DNA of 64,000 bases from positions 56,866 to 120,865 of the forward strand of contig CACXYH010000006.1 in NCBI GenBank assembly GCA_902771785.1, in the 5' to 3' direction. Below the pieces are notes generated by a model that saw nothing but the letters and a program-made list of their open reading frames with translations, searched no databases and was not told the DNA's origin. The DNA is from an uncultured Prevotellaceae bacterium. GTDB taxonomy: Bacteria > Bacteroidota > Bacteroidia > Bacteroidales > Bacteroidaceae. Made by a program: the position numbers and the translations under genes. Positions 26,010 to 35,223 of the stretch are shown piece by piece; the stretch's first letter is position 1, and every line of letters begins with the position of its first letter.

Positions 26010-26073
26010 AAGAATGAAAGATGAATTTTACGCAAAGTTCGTAAATTTTTAGTCTTTCATTCTTCTTTTCTTG
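26010..26073 (+). terminator. intrinsic terminator after glk
   Basis: Arms AAGAATGAAAGA (26010-26021) and TCTTTCATTCTT (26053-26064) enclose a smaller TTTACG/CGTAAA stem and are followed by a T-rich run. Confidence 0.7.
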
Positions 26074-26083
26074 TTTTTTTTGT

Positions 26084-26091
26084 TACCTTTG
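26084..26091 (+). promoter_or_regulatory. -7 box ahead of the cobalamin riboswitch
   Basis: TACCTTTG lies about 10 bp before the riboswitch. A TTTG element at the usual distance is not evident. Confidence 0.55.
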
Positions 26092-26099
26092 CACCCGCA

Positions 26100-26262
26100 T
26101 AAGGCTCGCTTAGCCGCGATTAAAAGGGAATGAGGTGGAAATCCTCGACTGTCCCGCAGCTGTGAGTTCCTTTATATACGACTGGCACGATAAGCCACTG
26201 CCACCTTTTATGGGGCGGGAAGGCGCCGGTTGTTGGAACGAAGTCAGAAGACCTGCCTTAGT
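26100..26262 (+). promoter_or_regulatory. cobalamin (vitamin B12) riboswitch
   Basis: The conserved blocks appear in order: AAAGGGAAT, GGTGGAAATCC, GACTGTCCCGCAGCTGTGA, GCCACTG, GGGCGGGAAGGCG, and the B12-box AAGTCAGAAGACCTGCC. A following hairpin (CGCG...CGCG, about 26280-26300) may belong to the expression platform. No cobalamin uptake or synthesis gene follows. About 170 nt downstream lies a terminator, then a LysE-family permease with its own promoter. The 546-bp gap 25991-26536 therefore holds a terminator, promoter, riboswitch, second terminator and second promoter, and no convincing gene except a possible 9-codon frame at 26390. Confidence 0.93.
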
Positions 26263-26437
26263 GTGAAAGAAATGCCAAGTCGCGTTCGGAGTAAGCGCGA
26301 GAAGGATGCCAACAAAATAGCAATGTGAGCCTCGACGCCACGCAGAGTCATCTCAAGGAAGTGAGGTGTGTCTGCATGTGTTTGGGAGTAATGAATGGAC
26401 CGTACGTGTATTTTATATAAGTTTATTTAGTCTGAAG

Positions 26438-26464
26438 TGCCCAGCCGTGAGGTTGGGCATTTTC
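26438..26464 (+). terminator. hairpin with T-run downstream of the riboswitch
   Basis: TGCCCAGCC / GGTTGGGCA with loop GTGA (26438-26459), followed by TTTTC. It would stop transcripts started at the riboswitch promoter before the LysE-family gene. Confidence 0.65.
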
Positions 26465-26497
26465 AGTAGGTTTTTCGTAAAAATTAGGTCAACAAGC

Positions 26498-26528
26498 TTG
26501 GTCAGTCCGTTTTTTATTTGTAATTTTG
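26498..26528 (+). promoter_or_regulatory. promoter of LysE-family gene
   Basis: TTG at 26498-26500 and TAATTTTG at 26521-26528, about 20 bp apart. It lies downstream of the riboswitch terminator. Confidence 0.6.
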
Positions 26529-26536
26529 CAGTCGTT

Positions 26537-27202
26537 ATGCCGTTTCACATGCCAATCAACATATTGGATTTCATCTTTAAGGGAATGCTTATAGGGATGA
26601 TAGCCTCGGCTCCTATGGGGCCCGTAGGTGTGCTGTGCGTGCAGCGAACGCTCAATAAGGGGCGCTGGTATGGCTTTGTGACGGGCATTGGTGCAGCTAT
26701 CAGCGACATCTTCTATGCTGCAATGTCGGGTTTCGGAATGGCTTTTGTCATGGATTTCATCAACAATGCACAGAACCGTTTCTACTTACAGATAGCAGGC
26801 TCGCTCATGTTGCTGGCTTTCGGCTTCTACACCTATCGGACTGACCCTACGCGGAAAATGCATCAGTCGGGACAGCAGAAAGGAACGCTCTGGTATAACA
26901 CCTGGACTGCTTTCCTCGTCACGTTCTCCAATCCGCTGATAATCTTCCTTTTCCTTGCTATGTATGCGCAGTTTGCCTTCGTGCTGCCCGACCATCCGTT
27001 CGAGATGGTGGTGGGCTTCTTGAGTATTGTGGGCGGTGCGCTGCTCTGGTGGTGGGGACTGACGTGGCTGGTCGACAAGATTCGCGCTAAGTTCGACCAA
27101 AATGGCATTCGACTTATTAATCAGGTGATCGGTGTGGCAGTGATTATCGGTTCGATCATCATGCTGCTGGGTACAACGACTAACCTGCTCAGAATTTTCT
27201 AA
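26537..27202 (+). CDS. LysE-family translocator (RhtB-like exporter)
   Basis: 221 residues with six hydrophobic segments. The LysE family signature is near the N-terminus: FKGMLIGMIASAPMGPVGVLC followed by GFVTGIGAAISDIFYA. Members export amino acids or small metabolites; the substrate is unknown. The start MPFHMPINILDF lies behind the promoter, and MPINIL four codons later is an alternative. The gene for a DUF4924 protein follows 2 bp later, then rmlD, so a three-gene transcript is likely. Whether the riboswitch upstream has any effect on it is uncertain. Confidence 0.8.
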   Translation: MPFHMPINILDFIFKGMLIGMIASAPMGPVGVLCVQRTLNKGRWYGFVTGIGAAISDIFYAAMSGFGMAFVMDFINNAQNRFYLQIAGSLMLLAFGFYTYRTDPTRKMHQSGQQKGTLWYNTWTAFLVTFSNPLIIFLFLAMYAQFAFVLPDHPFEMVVGFLSIVGGALLWWWGLTWLVDKIRAKFDQNGIRLINQVIGVAVIIGSIIMLLGTTTNLLRIF

Positions 27203-27204
27203 CG

Positions 27205-27750
27205 ATGTTTATTGCACAGGAACTACGAAAAAAGAACATAGCCGAGTATCTGCTCTATATGTGGCAGGTTGAGGATACTATACGGGCTTTCGGATGCTCG
27301 TTGCAGCGTATAAAGAACGAATATGTGGCTCGCTTCGACTACGACGACGAGCAGAAAGAGGAACTCGTAGACTGGTATGGCAACCTCATCAGGATGATGA
27401 ATCAAGAAGGTTGCCGCGAAAAGGGACACCTGCAAATCAATAAGGTGACGCTGCAACTGCTTACAGAACTGCACCAGCAGTTGCTGGCCAGCCCTAAGTT
27501 CCCGTTCTATAATACAGAATACTACAAGGTACTGCCTTTTATTGTCGAGCTGCGCAATCGTGGGGCGAATAAGGACGAGGGCGAAGTGGAAACCTGCTTG
27601 AACCTGCTTTACGGTGTGATGATGCTACGCCTGCAGAAGAAAGAGATTTCTACTAACACGCAGCATGCCGTCAAAGAGGTGTCGACGCTGATGGGCATGC
27701 TATCCGATTACTACAAGAAGGATAAGGAAGAAGGACTAAAATTTGAATAG
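27205..27750 (+). CDS. DUF4924 family protein
   Basis: A 181-aa soluble, mainly helical protein. Family markers: MFIAQELRKKNIAEYLLYMWQVEDTIRA at the start and the conserved FPFYNTEYYKVLPFIVELR in the middle. The family is common in Bacteroidota and has no known function. The start lies 2 bp after the LysE-family stop, and the stop is directly followed by the ATG of rmlD, so expression is coupled to both. Confidence 0.85.
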   Translation: MFIAQELRKKNIAEYLLYMWQVEDTIRAFGCSLQRIKNEYVARFDYDDEQKEELVDWYGNLIRMMNQEGCREKGHLQINKVTLQLLTELHQQLLASPKFPFYNTEYYKVLPFIVELRNRGANKDEGEVETCLNLLYGVMMLRLQKKEISTNTQHAVKEVSTLMGMLSDYYKKDKEEGLKFE

Positions 27751-28608
27751 ATGAACATACTGATTACGGGTTGCAACGGTCAACTTGGAAACGAGATTCA
27801 GCTGCTTGAGCGGCAGAACACTCAGCATACGTTTTTCAATACAGACGTAGCCGAGTTGGACATCATTAATCAGGAAGCTATCGAACGCTTTGTTGAGGAA
27901 CACGCTATTGACGGCATTGTGAACTGTGCCGCCTACACGGCTGTTGACAAGGCAGAGGACAATGAGCTGCTCTGCCAGAAACTGAATGCCGAAGCCCCTG
28001 CCTATCTGGCTCACGCTATAGGGAAGCGAGGCGGCTGGATGGTTCAGATTTCAACCGACTATGTGTTCGACGGCACGCATTATATGCCTTATACTGAGGA
28101 TGAGGACACCTGTCCCAACAGCGTCTACGGCAAGACAAAGCTGGTGGGCGAGCTCAATGTTCAGGCCCATTGCGAGCGTTCGATGATTATCCGCACGGCT
28201 TGGCTCTATTCTTCTTTTGGAAATAACTTCGTGAAGACGATGATACGCTTGGGCAAAGAGAAACCTGAGCTGGGCGTTATCTTTGACCAAATAGGCACGC
28301 CGACCTATGCACGTGATTTGGCTGCTGCTATTATGACAGCCATCAACAAGGGCATTGTGCCGGGCATCTACCATTATTCTAACGAGGGCGTCATTTCGTG
28401 GTACGACTTCACCAAAGCCATCCATCGCCTTGCCGGCATCAACAATTGTAATGTGCGCCCCCTTCATACCTCCGAATATCCTACGCCTGCCACCCGGCCG
28501 CACTACTCCGTGCTCGACAAGACAAAAATCAAGCGGGTTTACGGCATCGAAATTCCTTACTGGGAAGACAGCCTTGCCGAGTGCGTGAGTCTGCTATTGA
28601 AGACCTGA
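27751..28608 (+). CDS. rmlD: dTDP-4-dehydrorhamnose reductase
   Basis: 285 residues, short-chain dehydrogenase fold. It makes dTDP-L-rhamnose from the 4-keto sugar for surface polysaccharide. The NAD(P)-binding motif GCNGQLGNE lies at residues 7-15, followed by NCAAYTAVDKAE and the active-site pair Tyr-x3-Lys in SVYGKTKLVGE with STDYVFDG ahead of it. The partner gene rmlA lies 20 kb away at 47290; rmlB and rmlC are not in this window. Confidence 0.93.
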   Translation: MNILITGCNGQLGNEIQLLERQNTQHTFFNTDVAELDIINQEAIERFVEEHAIDGIVNCAAYTAVDKAEDNELLCQKLNAEAPAYLAHAIGKRGGWMVQISTDYVFDGTHYMPYTEDEDTCPNSVYGKTKLVGELNVQAHCERSMIIRTAWLYSSFGNNFVKTMIRLGKEKPELGVIFDQIGTPTYARDLAAAIMTAINKGIVPGIYHYSNEGVISWYDFTKAIHRLAGINNCNVRPLHTSEYPTPATRPHYSVLDKTKIKRVYGIEIPYWEDSLAECVSLLLKT

Positions 28609-28627
28609 CGAGAACTTTTTACAAGAT

Positions 28628-30025
28628 ATGCTAGAGCTACTCAACCAAGTGAACGACCTGCTGTGGGGCTATTGTCTGATAGCTGCCCTGGTGGGGTGCG
28701 GGTTGTGGTTCACTCTTCGTACCCGCTTTGTCCAGTTCCGTATGGTGCCGGAAATGCTTCGTCTGCTGACTGATTCTTCGCTGAAGCCTAAAGGTGCCGA
28801 GCGGCATATCTCGTCGTTCCAGGCCTTTACTGTTTCTTTGGCATCACGAGTGGGCACTGGTAATCTGGCCGGAGTTGCTACGGCAATAGCTGTAGGTGGC
28901 CCAGGTGCCGTTTTCTGGATGTGGGTAATGGCGCTGGTCGGTGCTGCTACAGCTTTTGTGGAGAGCACCCTCGGACAGCTGTTCAAGCAACCACATAAGG
29001 ACTCGTTCATTGGCGGACCTGCCTACTACATTCAGCGCGGACTCCATTGCCAATGGATGGCTGTGCTGTTTGCAGTCCTTATTACCGCCACTTTCGGACT
29101 GGGCAATAACTCAGTACAGACAAACACCATCTGTGGCGCTATGGAGGGTGCTTTCGGATGGAGCCCAGCCATGGTAGGTGTGGTGCTGGTGGTGATGACA
29201 TTGGCCATCGTTTTCGGTGGCATTCAGCGCATAGCCCACGTCAGCTCAGTGCTTGTTCCGGTCATGGCTGTCGGCTATTTCGTGTTGGCTGTTGTCATCG
29301 TCGTGATGAACATCCAGCATGTGCCCCACGTGCTGAAGGTCATCCTGATGAGTGCCTTTGGTCTGGAGCAGGCTGTCGGCGGAACGTTGGGCGCAGCCAT
29401 TATGAACGGTGTGAAGCGCGGGTTGTTTTCGAACGAAGCGGGTGAGGGCAGTGCTCCCAATGCTGCTGCCACTGCTGCAGTCTCGCATCCCGTGAAGCAG
29501 GGACTCATCCAGTCGCTTGGTGTGTTTACCGATACCTTGCTTGTGTGCTCGTGTACTGCTTTCATTATCCTGATAAGCGGAGTCTACAACGTGCCGGAAC
29601 TAAACGGCATCATGCTGACTCAGCGTGCCTTGGAGTCGGAGGTAGGCTCTTGGGGACCCGTGTTCGTTGCCGTTGCCATCTTCCTTTTTGCCTATTCGTC
29701 GATTATTGGCAACTATTATTATGGTGAGGCTAATGTGCGTTTCATGACCAAGAGCCGCACGACTCTCACTGTCTACAGGCTGCTGTCGGGTGGAGTGATG
29801 GTTATGTTTGGTGCATTAACCACGTTAGAGGTGGTATGGGGTATGATAGATTTCTGTATGGCTCTGCTTACAGCCTGCAACTTGGTGGCCATTGCATTCT
29901 TGGGCCGTTACGCCTTCCGCCTGCTCGACGACTATCGGCGTCAGAAGCGCCAGGGTATTAAAGAGCCGGTATTTCATCGCAGTCAGTTGCCCGAGCTCGA
30001 GTCGGAGCTGACTTGCTGGGAGTGA
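28628..30025 (+). CDS. alanine/glycine:cation symporter (AGCS family)
   Basis: 465 residues with about ten membrane segments. Family signatures: SSFQAFTVSLASRVGTGNLAGVATAI near the N-terminus, GGPGAVFWMWVMALVGAATAFVESTLGQLF, and the C-terminal half motif GVKRGLFSNEAGEGSAPNAAA. These sodium-coupled carriers take up alanine, glycine or related amino acids. It follows rmlD by 19 bp, and a strong terminator lies after its stop. Confidence 0.92.
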   Translation: MLELLNQVNDLLWGYCLIAALVGCGLWFTLRTRFVQFRMVPEMLRLLTDSSLKPKGAERHISSFQAFTVSLASRVGTGNLAGVATAIAVGGPGAVFWMWVMALVGAATAFVESTLGQLFKQPHKDSFIGGPAYYIQRGLHCQWMAVLFAVLITATFGLGNNSVQTNTICGAMEGAFGWSPAMVGVVLVVMTLAIVFGGIQRIAHVSSVLVPVMAVGYFVLAVVIVVMNIQHVPHVLKVILMSAFGLEQAVGGTLGAAIMNGVKRGLFSNEAGEGSAPNAAATAAVSHPVKQGLIQSLGVFTDTLLVCSCTAFIILISGVYNVPELNGIMLTQRALESEVGSWGPVFVAVAIFLFAYSSIIGNYYYGEANVRFMTKSRTTLTVYRLLSGGVMVMFGALTTLEVVWGMIDFCMALLTACNLVAIAFLGRYAFRLLDDYRRQKRQGIKEPVFHRSQLPELESELTCWE

Positions 30026-30042
30026 TAACCCTCAAAAAGCAA

Positions 30043-30080
30043 AAAAAACGGCGAATACTGCTACTCTTTCGCCGTTTTTT
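30043..30080 (+). terminator. intrinsic terminator between AGCS carrier and prfC
   Basis: A perfect 13-bp inverted repeat AAAAAACGGCGAA / TTCGCCGTTTTTT with a 12-nt loop. It ends with six T. Confidence 0.85.
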
Positions 30081-30082
30081 CG

Positions 30083-30090
30083 TACCTTTG
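30083..30090 (+). promoter_or_regulatory. -7 box of prfC
   Basis: TACCTTTG directly behind the terminator and 31 bp before the start codon. A -33 TTTG is not evident. Confidence 0.6.
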
Positions 30091-30121
30091 CATTCGATTT
30101 AGTAATAGTACACTTTAATAG

Positions 30122-31711
30122 ATGACTGAAGAGATAGAACGCAGGCGAACTTTCGCCATTATTTCGCATCCTGATGCTGGTAAGACCACGCTCACAGAAA
30201 AGTTCCTGCTGTTTGGCGGACAAATTCAGGTGGCCGGTGCAGTAAAGAACAACAAAATCAAGAAAACAGCAACTTCCGACTGGATGGAGATTGAGAAACA
30301 ACGTGGTATCTCTGTCTCTACGTCGGTGATGGAATTTGACTATACTCCCGAGGGCAAAGACGTAGAGTATAAGGTGAACATTCTCGACACTCCTGGTCAC
30401 CAGGATTTTGCTGAAGACACCTTCCGCACGCTGACAGCTGTCGACTCTGCCATTATCGTGGTCGACGGAGCCAAGGGTGTTGAGACTCAGACGCGCAAGT
30501 TGATGACTGTCTGCCGTATGCGAAAGACGCCTGTCATCATCTTTATCAATAAGATGGACCGCGAAGGACGCGACCCGTTCGACTTGCTTGACGAGCTGGA
30601 ACAGGAGTTGGAAATCAAGGTGCGTCCCCTGAGCTGGCCTATCAACCAGGGGGCCAAGTTCAAGGGCGTCTATAATATCTATGAGCAGAAGCTCGACCTC
30701 TTCACCCCTGACAAGCAACGCGTGACGGAGAAAGTTGGCGTTGAGCTCGACAGTGCCGAACTCAACGAGCGGGTAGGAGACGATAATGCCGAGAAGCTGC
30801 GCGAAGACCTGGAGCTGATAGATGGTGTCTATCCTGAGTTTGATGTCGAGACCTATCGCTCGGCAGAGGTTGCTCCTGTTTTCTTCGGTTCTGCGCTGAA
30901 CAACTTTGGCGTGCAGGAACTGCTCAACTGTTTTGTAGAGATTGCCCCCTCACCCCGTCCTACGAAGGCCGAGGAGCGTGAGGTGAAGCCGGAAGAGCCG
31001 AAGTTCACGGGCTTCATCTTCAAGATTACGGCCAACATTGACCCCAACCATCGCTCGTGTATTGCGTTCTGCAAAGTATGCTCCGGCAAGTTCCAGCGCA
31101 ATCAGCCCTATCTGCACGTGCGCCAAGGAAAGACCATGCGCTTCACTTCGCCAACGCAGTTCATGGCTCAGCGCAAGAGTACCATCGACGAAGCTTGGCC
31201 GGGCGACATCGTTGGTCTGCCCGATACGGGTGGCATTTTCAAGATAGGCGATACGCTTACCGAGGGCGAGCAGCTGCATTTCCGTGGGTTGCCCTCGTTC
31301 TCGCCTGAGCTGTTCAAATATATCGAGAACGACGACCCTATGAAGTCGAAACAGCTGCAGAAGGGTATCGACCAGCTGATGGACGAGGGCGTAGCCCAGT
31401 TGTTCGTCAATCAGTTCAACGGACGCAAAATCATTGGCACCGTGGGCCAGTTGCAGTTTGAGGTTATCCAGTATCGCCTGGAGAACGAATACAATGCCAA
31501 GTGCCGTTGGGAGCCCGTCCATCTGTACAAGGCCTGCTGGATTTCGAGTGATAACGAGCAGGAATTGGAATCCTTCAAAAAGCGCAAGTACCAGTATATG
31601 GCTAAGGACAAAGAGGGCCGCGACGTGTTCCTGGCCGACTCGGGCTATGTGCTTTCGATGGCACAGCAGGATTTTGAACATATACAATTCCACTTCACCA
31701 GTGAGTTCTAA
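30122..31711 (+). CDS. prfC: peptide chain release factor 3
   Basis: 529 residues, translational GTPase that recycles RF1/RF2 after termination. G-domain motifs: [10 protein letters not shown] (P-loop), RGISVSTSV (switch I), DTPGHQDF (switch II) and NKMDREGRD. The middle and C-terminal domains match RF3 ([34 protein letters not shown]). No decatenated fingerprint of EF-G (domain IV) is present. Followed 17 bp later by the Sua5/YrdC gene. Confidence 0.95.
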   Translation: MTEEIERRRTFAIISHPDAGKTTLTEKFLLFGGQIQVAGAVKNNKIKKTATSDWMEIEKQRGISVSTSVMEFDYTPEGKDVEYKVNILDTPGHQDFAEDTFRTLTAVDSAIIVVDGAKGVETQTRKLMTVCRMRKTPVIIFINKMDREGRDPFDLLDELEQELEIKVRPLSWPINQGAKFKGVYNIYEQKLDLFTPDKQRVTEKVGVELDSAELNERVGDDNAEKLREDLELIDGVYPEFDVETYRSAEVAPVFFGSALNNFGVQELLNCFVEIAPSPRPTKAEEREVKPEEPKFTGFIFKITANIDPNHRSCIAFCKVCSGKFQRNQPYLHVRQGKTMRFTSPTQFMAQRKSTIDEAWPGDIVGLPDTGGIFKIGDTLTEGEQLHFRGLPSFSPELFKYIENDDPMKSKQLQKGIDQLMDEGVAQLFVNQFNGRKIIGTVGQLQFEVIQYRLENEYNAKCRWEPVHLYKACWISSDNEQELESFKKRKYQYMAKDKEGRDVFLADSGYVLSMAQQDFEHIQFHFTSEF

Positions 31712-31728
31712 TATATAAGAAAGGTGTC

Positions 31729-32310
31729 ATGACAAAGGAAGAAGACATTAAGAATGCAGTCGAGACGCTGCGCAAGGGCGGCGTTATTCTCTATCCGACG
31801 GATACGGTTTGGGGCATCGGCTGCGATGCTACCAATGAAGAGGCTGTGCGCAGAGTGTACGAAATCAAGCAGCGCGATGATTCGAAGGCGCTCATCTGCC
31901 TTGTTGACAGCGATGCCCGCTTGCAGCGTTACGTCAGGAATGTGCCCGACGTGGCGTGGCAGCTGATAGACAGCATGAAGGAGGGCGACTGCCGACCCAC
32001 CACGCTGATACTCGACGGAGCGGTGAACCTGGCCAAGAACCTCATTGCTGACGATGGTTCCATAGGCATTCGCATCACCCACGAGGCTTTCTCGAAAGAG
32101 CTGTGCTACCGTTTCCAGAAAGCGCTCGTCTCTACATCGGCCAACATCAGCGGTCAGCCGGCTGCCCAGAACTATCGCGACATTGACCCGGAACTGCTGG
32201 AAAAGGTCGACTATGTGTGCTGGACGCGCCGGCAAGAGCATCATCCTCACCAGCCATCGAGCATCATCCGGCTGCGTAAAGATGGACAGATTGAGATCAT
32301 AAGGAAATAG
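31729..32310 (+). CDS. L-threonylcarbamoyladenylate synthase (Sua5/YciO/YrdC family)
   Basis: 193 residues. It makes threonylcarbamoyl-AMP from threonine, bicarbonate and ATP for the t6A37 tRNA modification. Motifs: GGVILYPTDTVWGIGCDA, KQRDDSKALICLV, GSIGIRITHEAFS and ALVSTSANISGQPA. The C-terminus ends soon after the YrdC domain, without the longer Sua5 domain. Likely cotranscribed with prfC. An AT-rich inverted repeat follows. Confidence 0.9.
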   Translation: MTKEEDIKNAVETLRKGGVILYPTDTVWGIGCDATNEEAVRRVYEIKQRDDSKALICLVDSDARLQRYVRNVPDVAWQLIDSMKEGDCRPTTLILDGAVNLAKNLIADDGSIGIRITHEAFSKELCYRFQKALVSTSANISGQPAAQNYRDIDPELLEKVDYVCWTRRQEHHPHQPSSIIRLRKDGQIEIIRK

Positions 32311-32322
32311 TATTGAAAAGAG

Positions 32323-32355
32323 TTTATGCTTAAATTCTCGAAATTTAAGCATAAA
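32323..32355. terminator. AT-rich hairpin after the YrdC gene
   Basis: A perfect 14-bp stem TTTATGCTTAAATT / AATTTAAGCATAAA with a 5-nt loop. There is no long T-run, so the terminator role is a guess. Confidence 0.55.
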
Positions 32356-32436
32356 TTCTTAGAATAATAGCTTAAATTTTTTCTGATACTATATCAATAA
32401 TCTTACAACCGTATTGTTTTTTCTCGGATAAAACGC

Positions 32437-32466
32437 TTGTTTTATCATGAAAAAGCAGTACCTTTG
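32437..32466 (+). promoter_or_regulatory. promoter of DUF4348 lipoprotein gene
   Basis: TTG at 32437-32439 and TACCTTTG at 32459-32466, 19 bp apart, 38 bp before the start codon. Confidence 0.65.
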
Positions 32467-32504
32467 CATTCGAATTTGAAAGAACAGTATTTGTCACAGA
32501 CGCG

Positions 32505-33347
32505 ATGAGAGGGTCTTATGTTGCGATAGTCGCAATGATGATGTTCTTGCTTGCCTGCGGGGGAAGCAAGACGGCAAAGGTTGAGGAGGAAGCTCCTGAC
32601 GATTCTGCTGCTACGGAAAATGATACGATAGTCGTTGATACACAAGAAGAACTGATAGCCGACGAGCCCGTGCCGATGGCTGTCGACGAGCTGTTCGATG
32701 ACTTTATCTTCAATTTCGCGGCCAATCAGAAAATGCAGAAGGAGCGCATCCAGTTCCCGCTGCGCAAGAATTTCAATGGGCACGTCGACTCGATGACGGT
32801 TCGGCAGTGGCGGATGGACTATTTCTTCATGAAGCAGGGCTACTATACGCTGCTCTTCAATTCGCAGCAGGAGATGGAGGTGGTGAAAGACACATCGCTC
32901 AACGAGGCCATCGTAGAGAAGATTTTCCTTGACGACGACTGCGTGGAGCAGTACTGCTTCGGCAGGATCCGGGGGCGCTGGATGCTTCGTGAAATACGCA
33001 AGCACAGCCTTTCGGCGAATGCTAACGGCTCGTTTCTTACTTTCTACAAGCATTTCGTGAGCGACTCGACGTTTCAGCTGAAAAGTCTGGCCAGCCAAAT
33101 AGAGTTCGTAGGGCCCGACCCCGACGACGACTTTGCGCAAATGGAGGGCGTCATACTCCCTGAGTACTGGGATGTGTTCGCCCCCGAATTACCTAGTGGC
33201 CTGCTCTATAACATCGTCTATGGCAAAGAGCGCGAAGAGTCTGACACGAAGATTTTCGTGCTTCGCGGCATTGCCAACGGACTGGAAATGGAGGTGACGT
33301 TCAGCAAGAAGAGTGGACAGTGGAAGCTGACGAAGTTGATAACCTGA
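32505..33347 (+). CDS. DUF4348 family lipoprotein
   Basis: 280 residues. A lipoprotein signal with lipobox LLACGGS is at residues 14-20, followed by an acidic low-complexity linker (about 25-60). The globular part contains AVDELFDDFIFNFAANQKMQKERI and RQWRMDYFFMKQGYYTLLFNSQQEME, typical of DUF4348. Function unknown. First gene of a run with murB and an MBL hydrolase on the same strand. Confidence 0.82.
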   Translation: MRGSYVAIVAMMMFLLACGGSKTAKVEEEAPDDSAATENDTIVVDTQEELIADEPVPMAVDELFDDFIFNFAANQKMQKERIQFPLRKNFNGHVDSMTVRQWRMDYFFMKQGYYTLLFNSQQEMEVVKDTSLNEAIVEKIFLDDDCVEQYCFGRIRGRWMLREIRKHSLSANANGSFLTFYKHFVSDSTFQLKSLASQIEFVGPDPDDDFAQMEGVILPEYWDVFAPELPSGLLYNIVYGKEREESDTKIFVLRGIANGLEMEVTFSKKSGQWKLTKLIT

Positions 33348-33367
33348 TAGATAAGAGATAAAAGATA

Positions 33368-34381
33368 GTGAAGGTTCTGAGTGATTATAGTCTGAAGGCG
33401 CATAACACGTTTGGCATTGAGGCCAGCTGCCGTTGCTTCGTTGAGTTCTCTACACTCAGCGAGGCTCAGGAGGCTGCACGCCTGGCTCGTGACGACGGGG
33501 GGCGACTGCTCATCGTGGGCGGTGGCAGCAACCTGCTGCTGACGCGCGATTTCGAGGGTGTGGTGCTCCATTCAGCGATTATGGGCGTCAGCGCACAGCT
33601 AAATGGCGACGAAGTGCTGGTGACTGCAGGCAGTGGCACCGACTGGGATTGGTTGGTGGGCTATTGCGTGAGCCACGGTTGGTATGGCATGGAAAACCTA
33701 TCGCTCATTCCTGGCGAAGTAGGCGCTTCGGCTGTACAGAACATAGGTGCCTACGGTGCCGAGGCAAAAGATATTATATATAAGGTGCAAGCCGTCCGCA
33801 TGATCGACGGCGAGGTGGTGTGGTTCTCGTGTGAAGACTGCCGGTATGACTATCGTGACAGCCGCTTCAAGCACGAATGGAAAAACCAGTATCTCGTCAC
33901 CAACGTGGTCTATCGTCTTTCGAAACGCTTTGAACCTCGGCTCGACTATGGGAACCTGCGCTCTGAATTGCAGCGGAAGGGCATCGGCAAGCCTAGCGCA
34001 GAGCAGTTGCGACAGGTGGTCATCGATGTGAGGCGCTCGAAGTTGCCCGACCCCAAGGAAATGGGCAATGCAGGCAGCTTCTTCATGAATCCCGTCGTCG
34101 GTCGCCGGCAGTTCGAACAGCTGCTGGCGCAGTACCCGCAGATGCCGCATTACTTCGTGGACGATGCCCACGAGAAGGTGCCTGCCGGCTGGCTGATAGA
34201 CCAGTGCGGATGGAAGGGCCGCTCGCTCGGACGGGCTGGAGTTCACGACCGTCAGGCGCTGGTGCTTGTCAATCGTGGCGGTGCTACGGGGCAGGAAATA
34301 GTTAGCCTCTGCGAGCAAGTACGCCAGGACGTGTTGCAGAAGTTTGGAATAGAAATCAATCCGGAAGTCAATATTATATAG
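33368..34381 (+). CDS. murB: UDP-N-acetylenolpyruvoylglucosamine reductase
   Basis: 337 residues, FAD enzyme that completes UDP-MurNAc synthesis in the cytoplasm. Motifs: HNTFGIEASCRCFVEF, the FAD-binding LLIVGGGSNLLLTRDFEG, SLIPGEVGASAVQNIGAYGAE, and the catalytic Ser/Glu region GNAGSFFMNPVV. The start is GTG at 33368: no ATG lies near, and translation from it gives the family N-terminus KVLSDYSLKAHNTFG. The next gene starts directly after its stop. Confidence 0.95.
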   Translation: MKVLSDYSLKAHNTFGIEASCRCFVEFSTLSEAQEAARLARDDGGRLLIVGGGSNLLLTRDFEGVVLHSAIMGVSAQLNGDEVLVTAGSGTDWDWLVGYCVSHGWYGMENLSLIPGEVGASAVQNIGAYGAEAKDIIYKVQAVRMIDGEVVWFSCEDCRYDYRDSRFKHEWKNQYLVTNVVYRLSKRFEPRLDYGNLRSELQRKGIGKPSAEQLRQVVIDVRRSKLPDPKEMGNAGSFFMNPVVGRRQFEQLLAQYPQMPHYFVDDAHEKVPAGWLIDQCGWKGRSLGRAGVHDRQALVLVNRGGATGQEIVSLCEQVRQDVLQKFGIEINPEVNII

Positions 34382-35146
34382 ATGAAAGTCACATTTCTTG
34401 GAACGGGAACCTCGTGTGGTGTGCCGGTGATAGGCTGCCAGTGCAGTGTCTGCCAGAGCAGCGACCCTAAGGACAAACGCCTGCGCTGCTCCATATTGGT
34501 GGAAACAGAGCAGACGCGGCTGCTCGTTGACTGCGGCCCCGACTTTCGTCAGCAAATTCTTCCGCAGCCTTTCCGCCGCATCGACGGCATTCTCATTACC
34601 CACGCCCACTACGACCACATGGGTGGCATGGACGATATTCGCCCGTACTGCCAATTCGGCGAAATCAATGTCTATGCCGATCGTCTGGCTCGCGAGGCGA
34701 TGTTGCAGATGCTTCCCTACTGCTTTGCCGAGCATCGCTATCCTGGCGTGCCTGCTATCGGACTGCACGAAATCGAAGCCGGCCACCCCTTTCAGATTGG
34801 CGACATCGGCATCATGCCGCTTCAGGTGATGCATGGGAAGCTTCCCATTCTGGGCTATCGCTTTGGGCGCTTTGCCTATATTACCGATATGAAGACCATC
34901 GATGCCCAGAATGAGGCCTTGCTTGATGGAGTGGAAACGTTGGTGGTCAATGCATTGCGCTTCGACAAACCTCATCATTCCCATCAGCTTGTCGACGATG
35001 CTGTAGCTTTTGCCCGTAGAGTGGGGGCGCATCGCACGCTCCTGACCCATGTTTGCCACGATGTAGGCTTGCATGTTGAGGCAAACAAAAGGTTGCCTAA
35101 AGGCGTCGAATTAGCATATGACGGACAAGAAGTTGATCTGTTTTAG
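34382..35146 (+). CDS. MBL-fold metal-dependent hydrolase (PhnP-like)
   Basis: 254 residues. The metallo-beta-lactamase fold is marked by TGTSCGVPVIGCQCSVC at the N-terminus, typical of PhnP-like phosphodiesterases with a structural zinc site, and THAHYDHMGGMDD (metal-binding HxHxDH). A further His in QVMHGKLPILGYRFG and a C-terminal LLTHVCHDVG complete the set. PhnP hydrolyses cyclic phosphodiesters; the physiological substrate here is unknown. Immediately adjacent to murB, without a gap. Confidence 0.88.
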   Translation: MKVTFLGTGTSCGVPVIGCQCSVCQSSDPKDKRLRCSILVETEQTRLLVDCGPDFRQQILPQPFRRIDGILITHAHYDHMGGMDDIRPYCQFGEINVYADRLAREAMLQMLPYCFAEHRYPGVPAIGLHEIEAGHPFQIGDIGIMPLQVMHGKLPILGYRFGRFAYITDMKTIDAQNEALLDGVETLVVNALRFDKPHHSHQLVDDAVAFARRVGAHRTLLTHVCHDVGLHVEANKRLPKGVELAYDGQEVDLF

Positions 35147-35186
35147 TTAAGAAAGGTTATAAATCGAAACTTTTATGGGGTAAACT

Positions 35187-35218
35187 CTTGCAGATTCGAA
35201 GTTTTCTTCTTACCTTTG
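35187..35218 (+). promoter_or_regulatory. promoter with no gene behind it
   Basis: CTTG at 35187-35190 and TACCTTTG at 35211-35218, 20 bp apart. The next plus-strand element is a terminator about 45 bp on, so it should make a short RNA. Confidence 0.65.
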
Positions 35219-35223
35219 CAACG

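Noticed and set aside
26366-26536. N-terminal extension of the LysE-family gene reaching back to the riboswitch region
   Set aside because: The extension crosses a terminator and a promoter and is not membrane-like; the family N-terminus starts near 26537.
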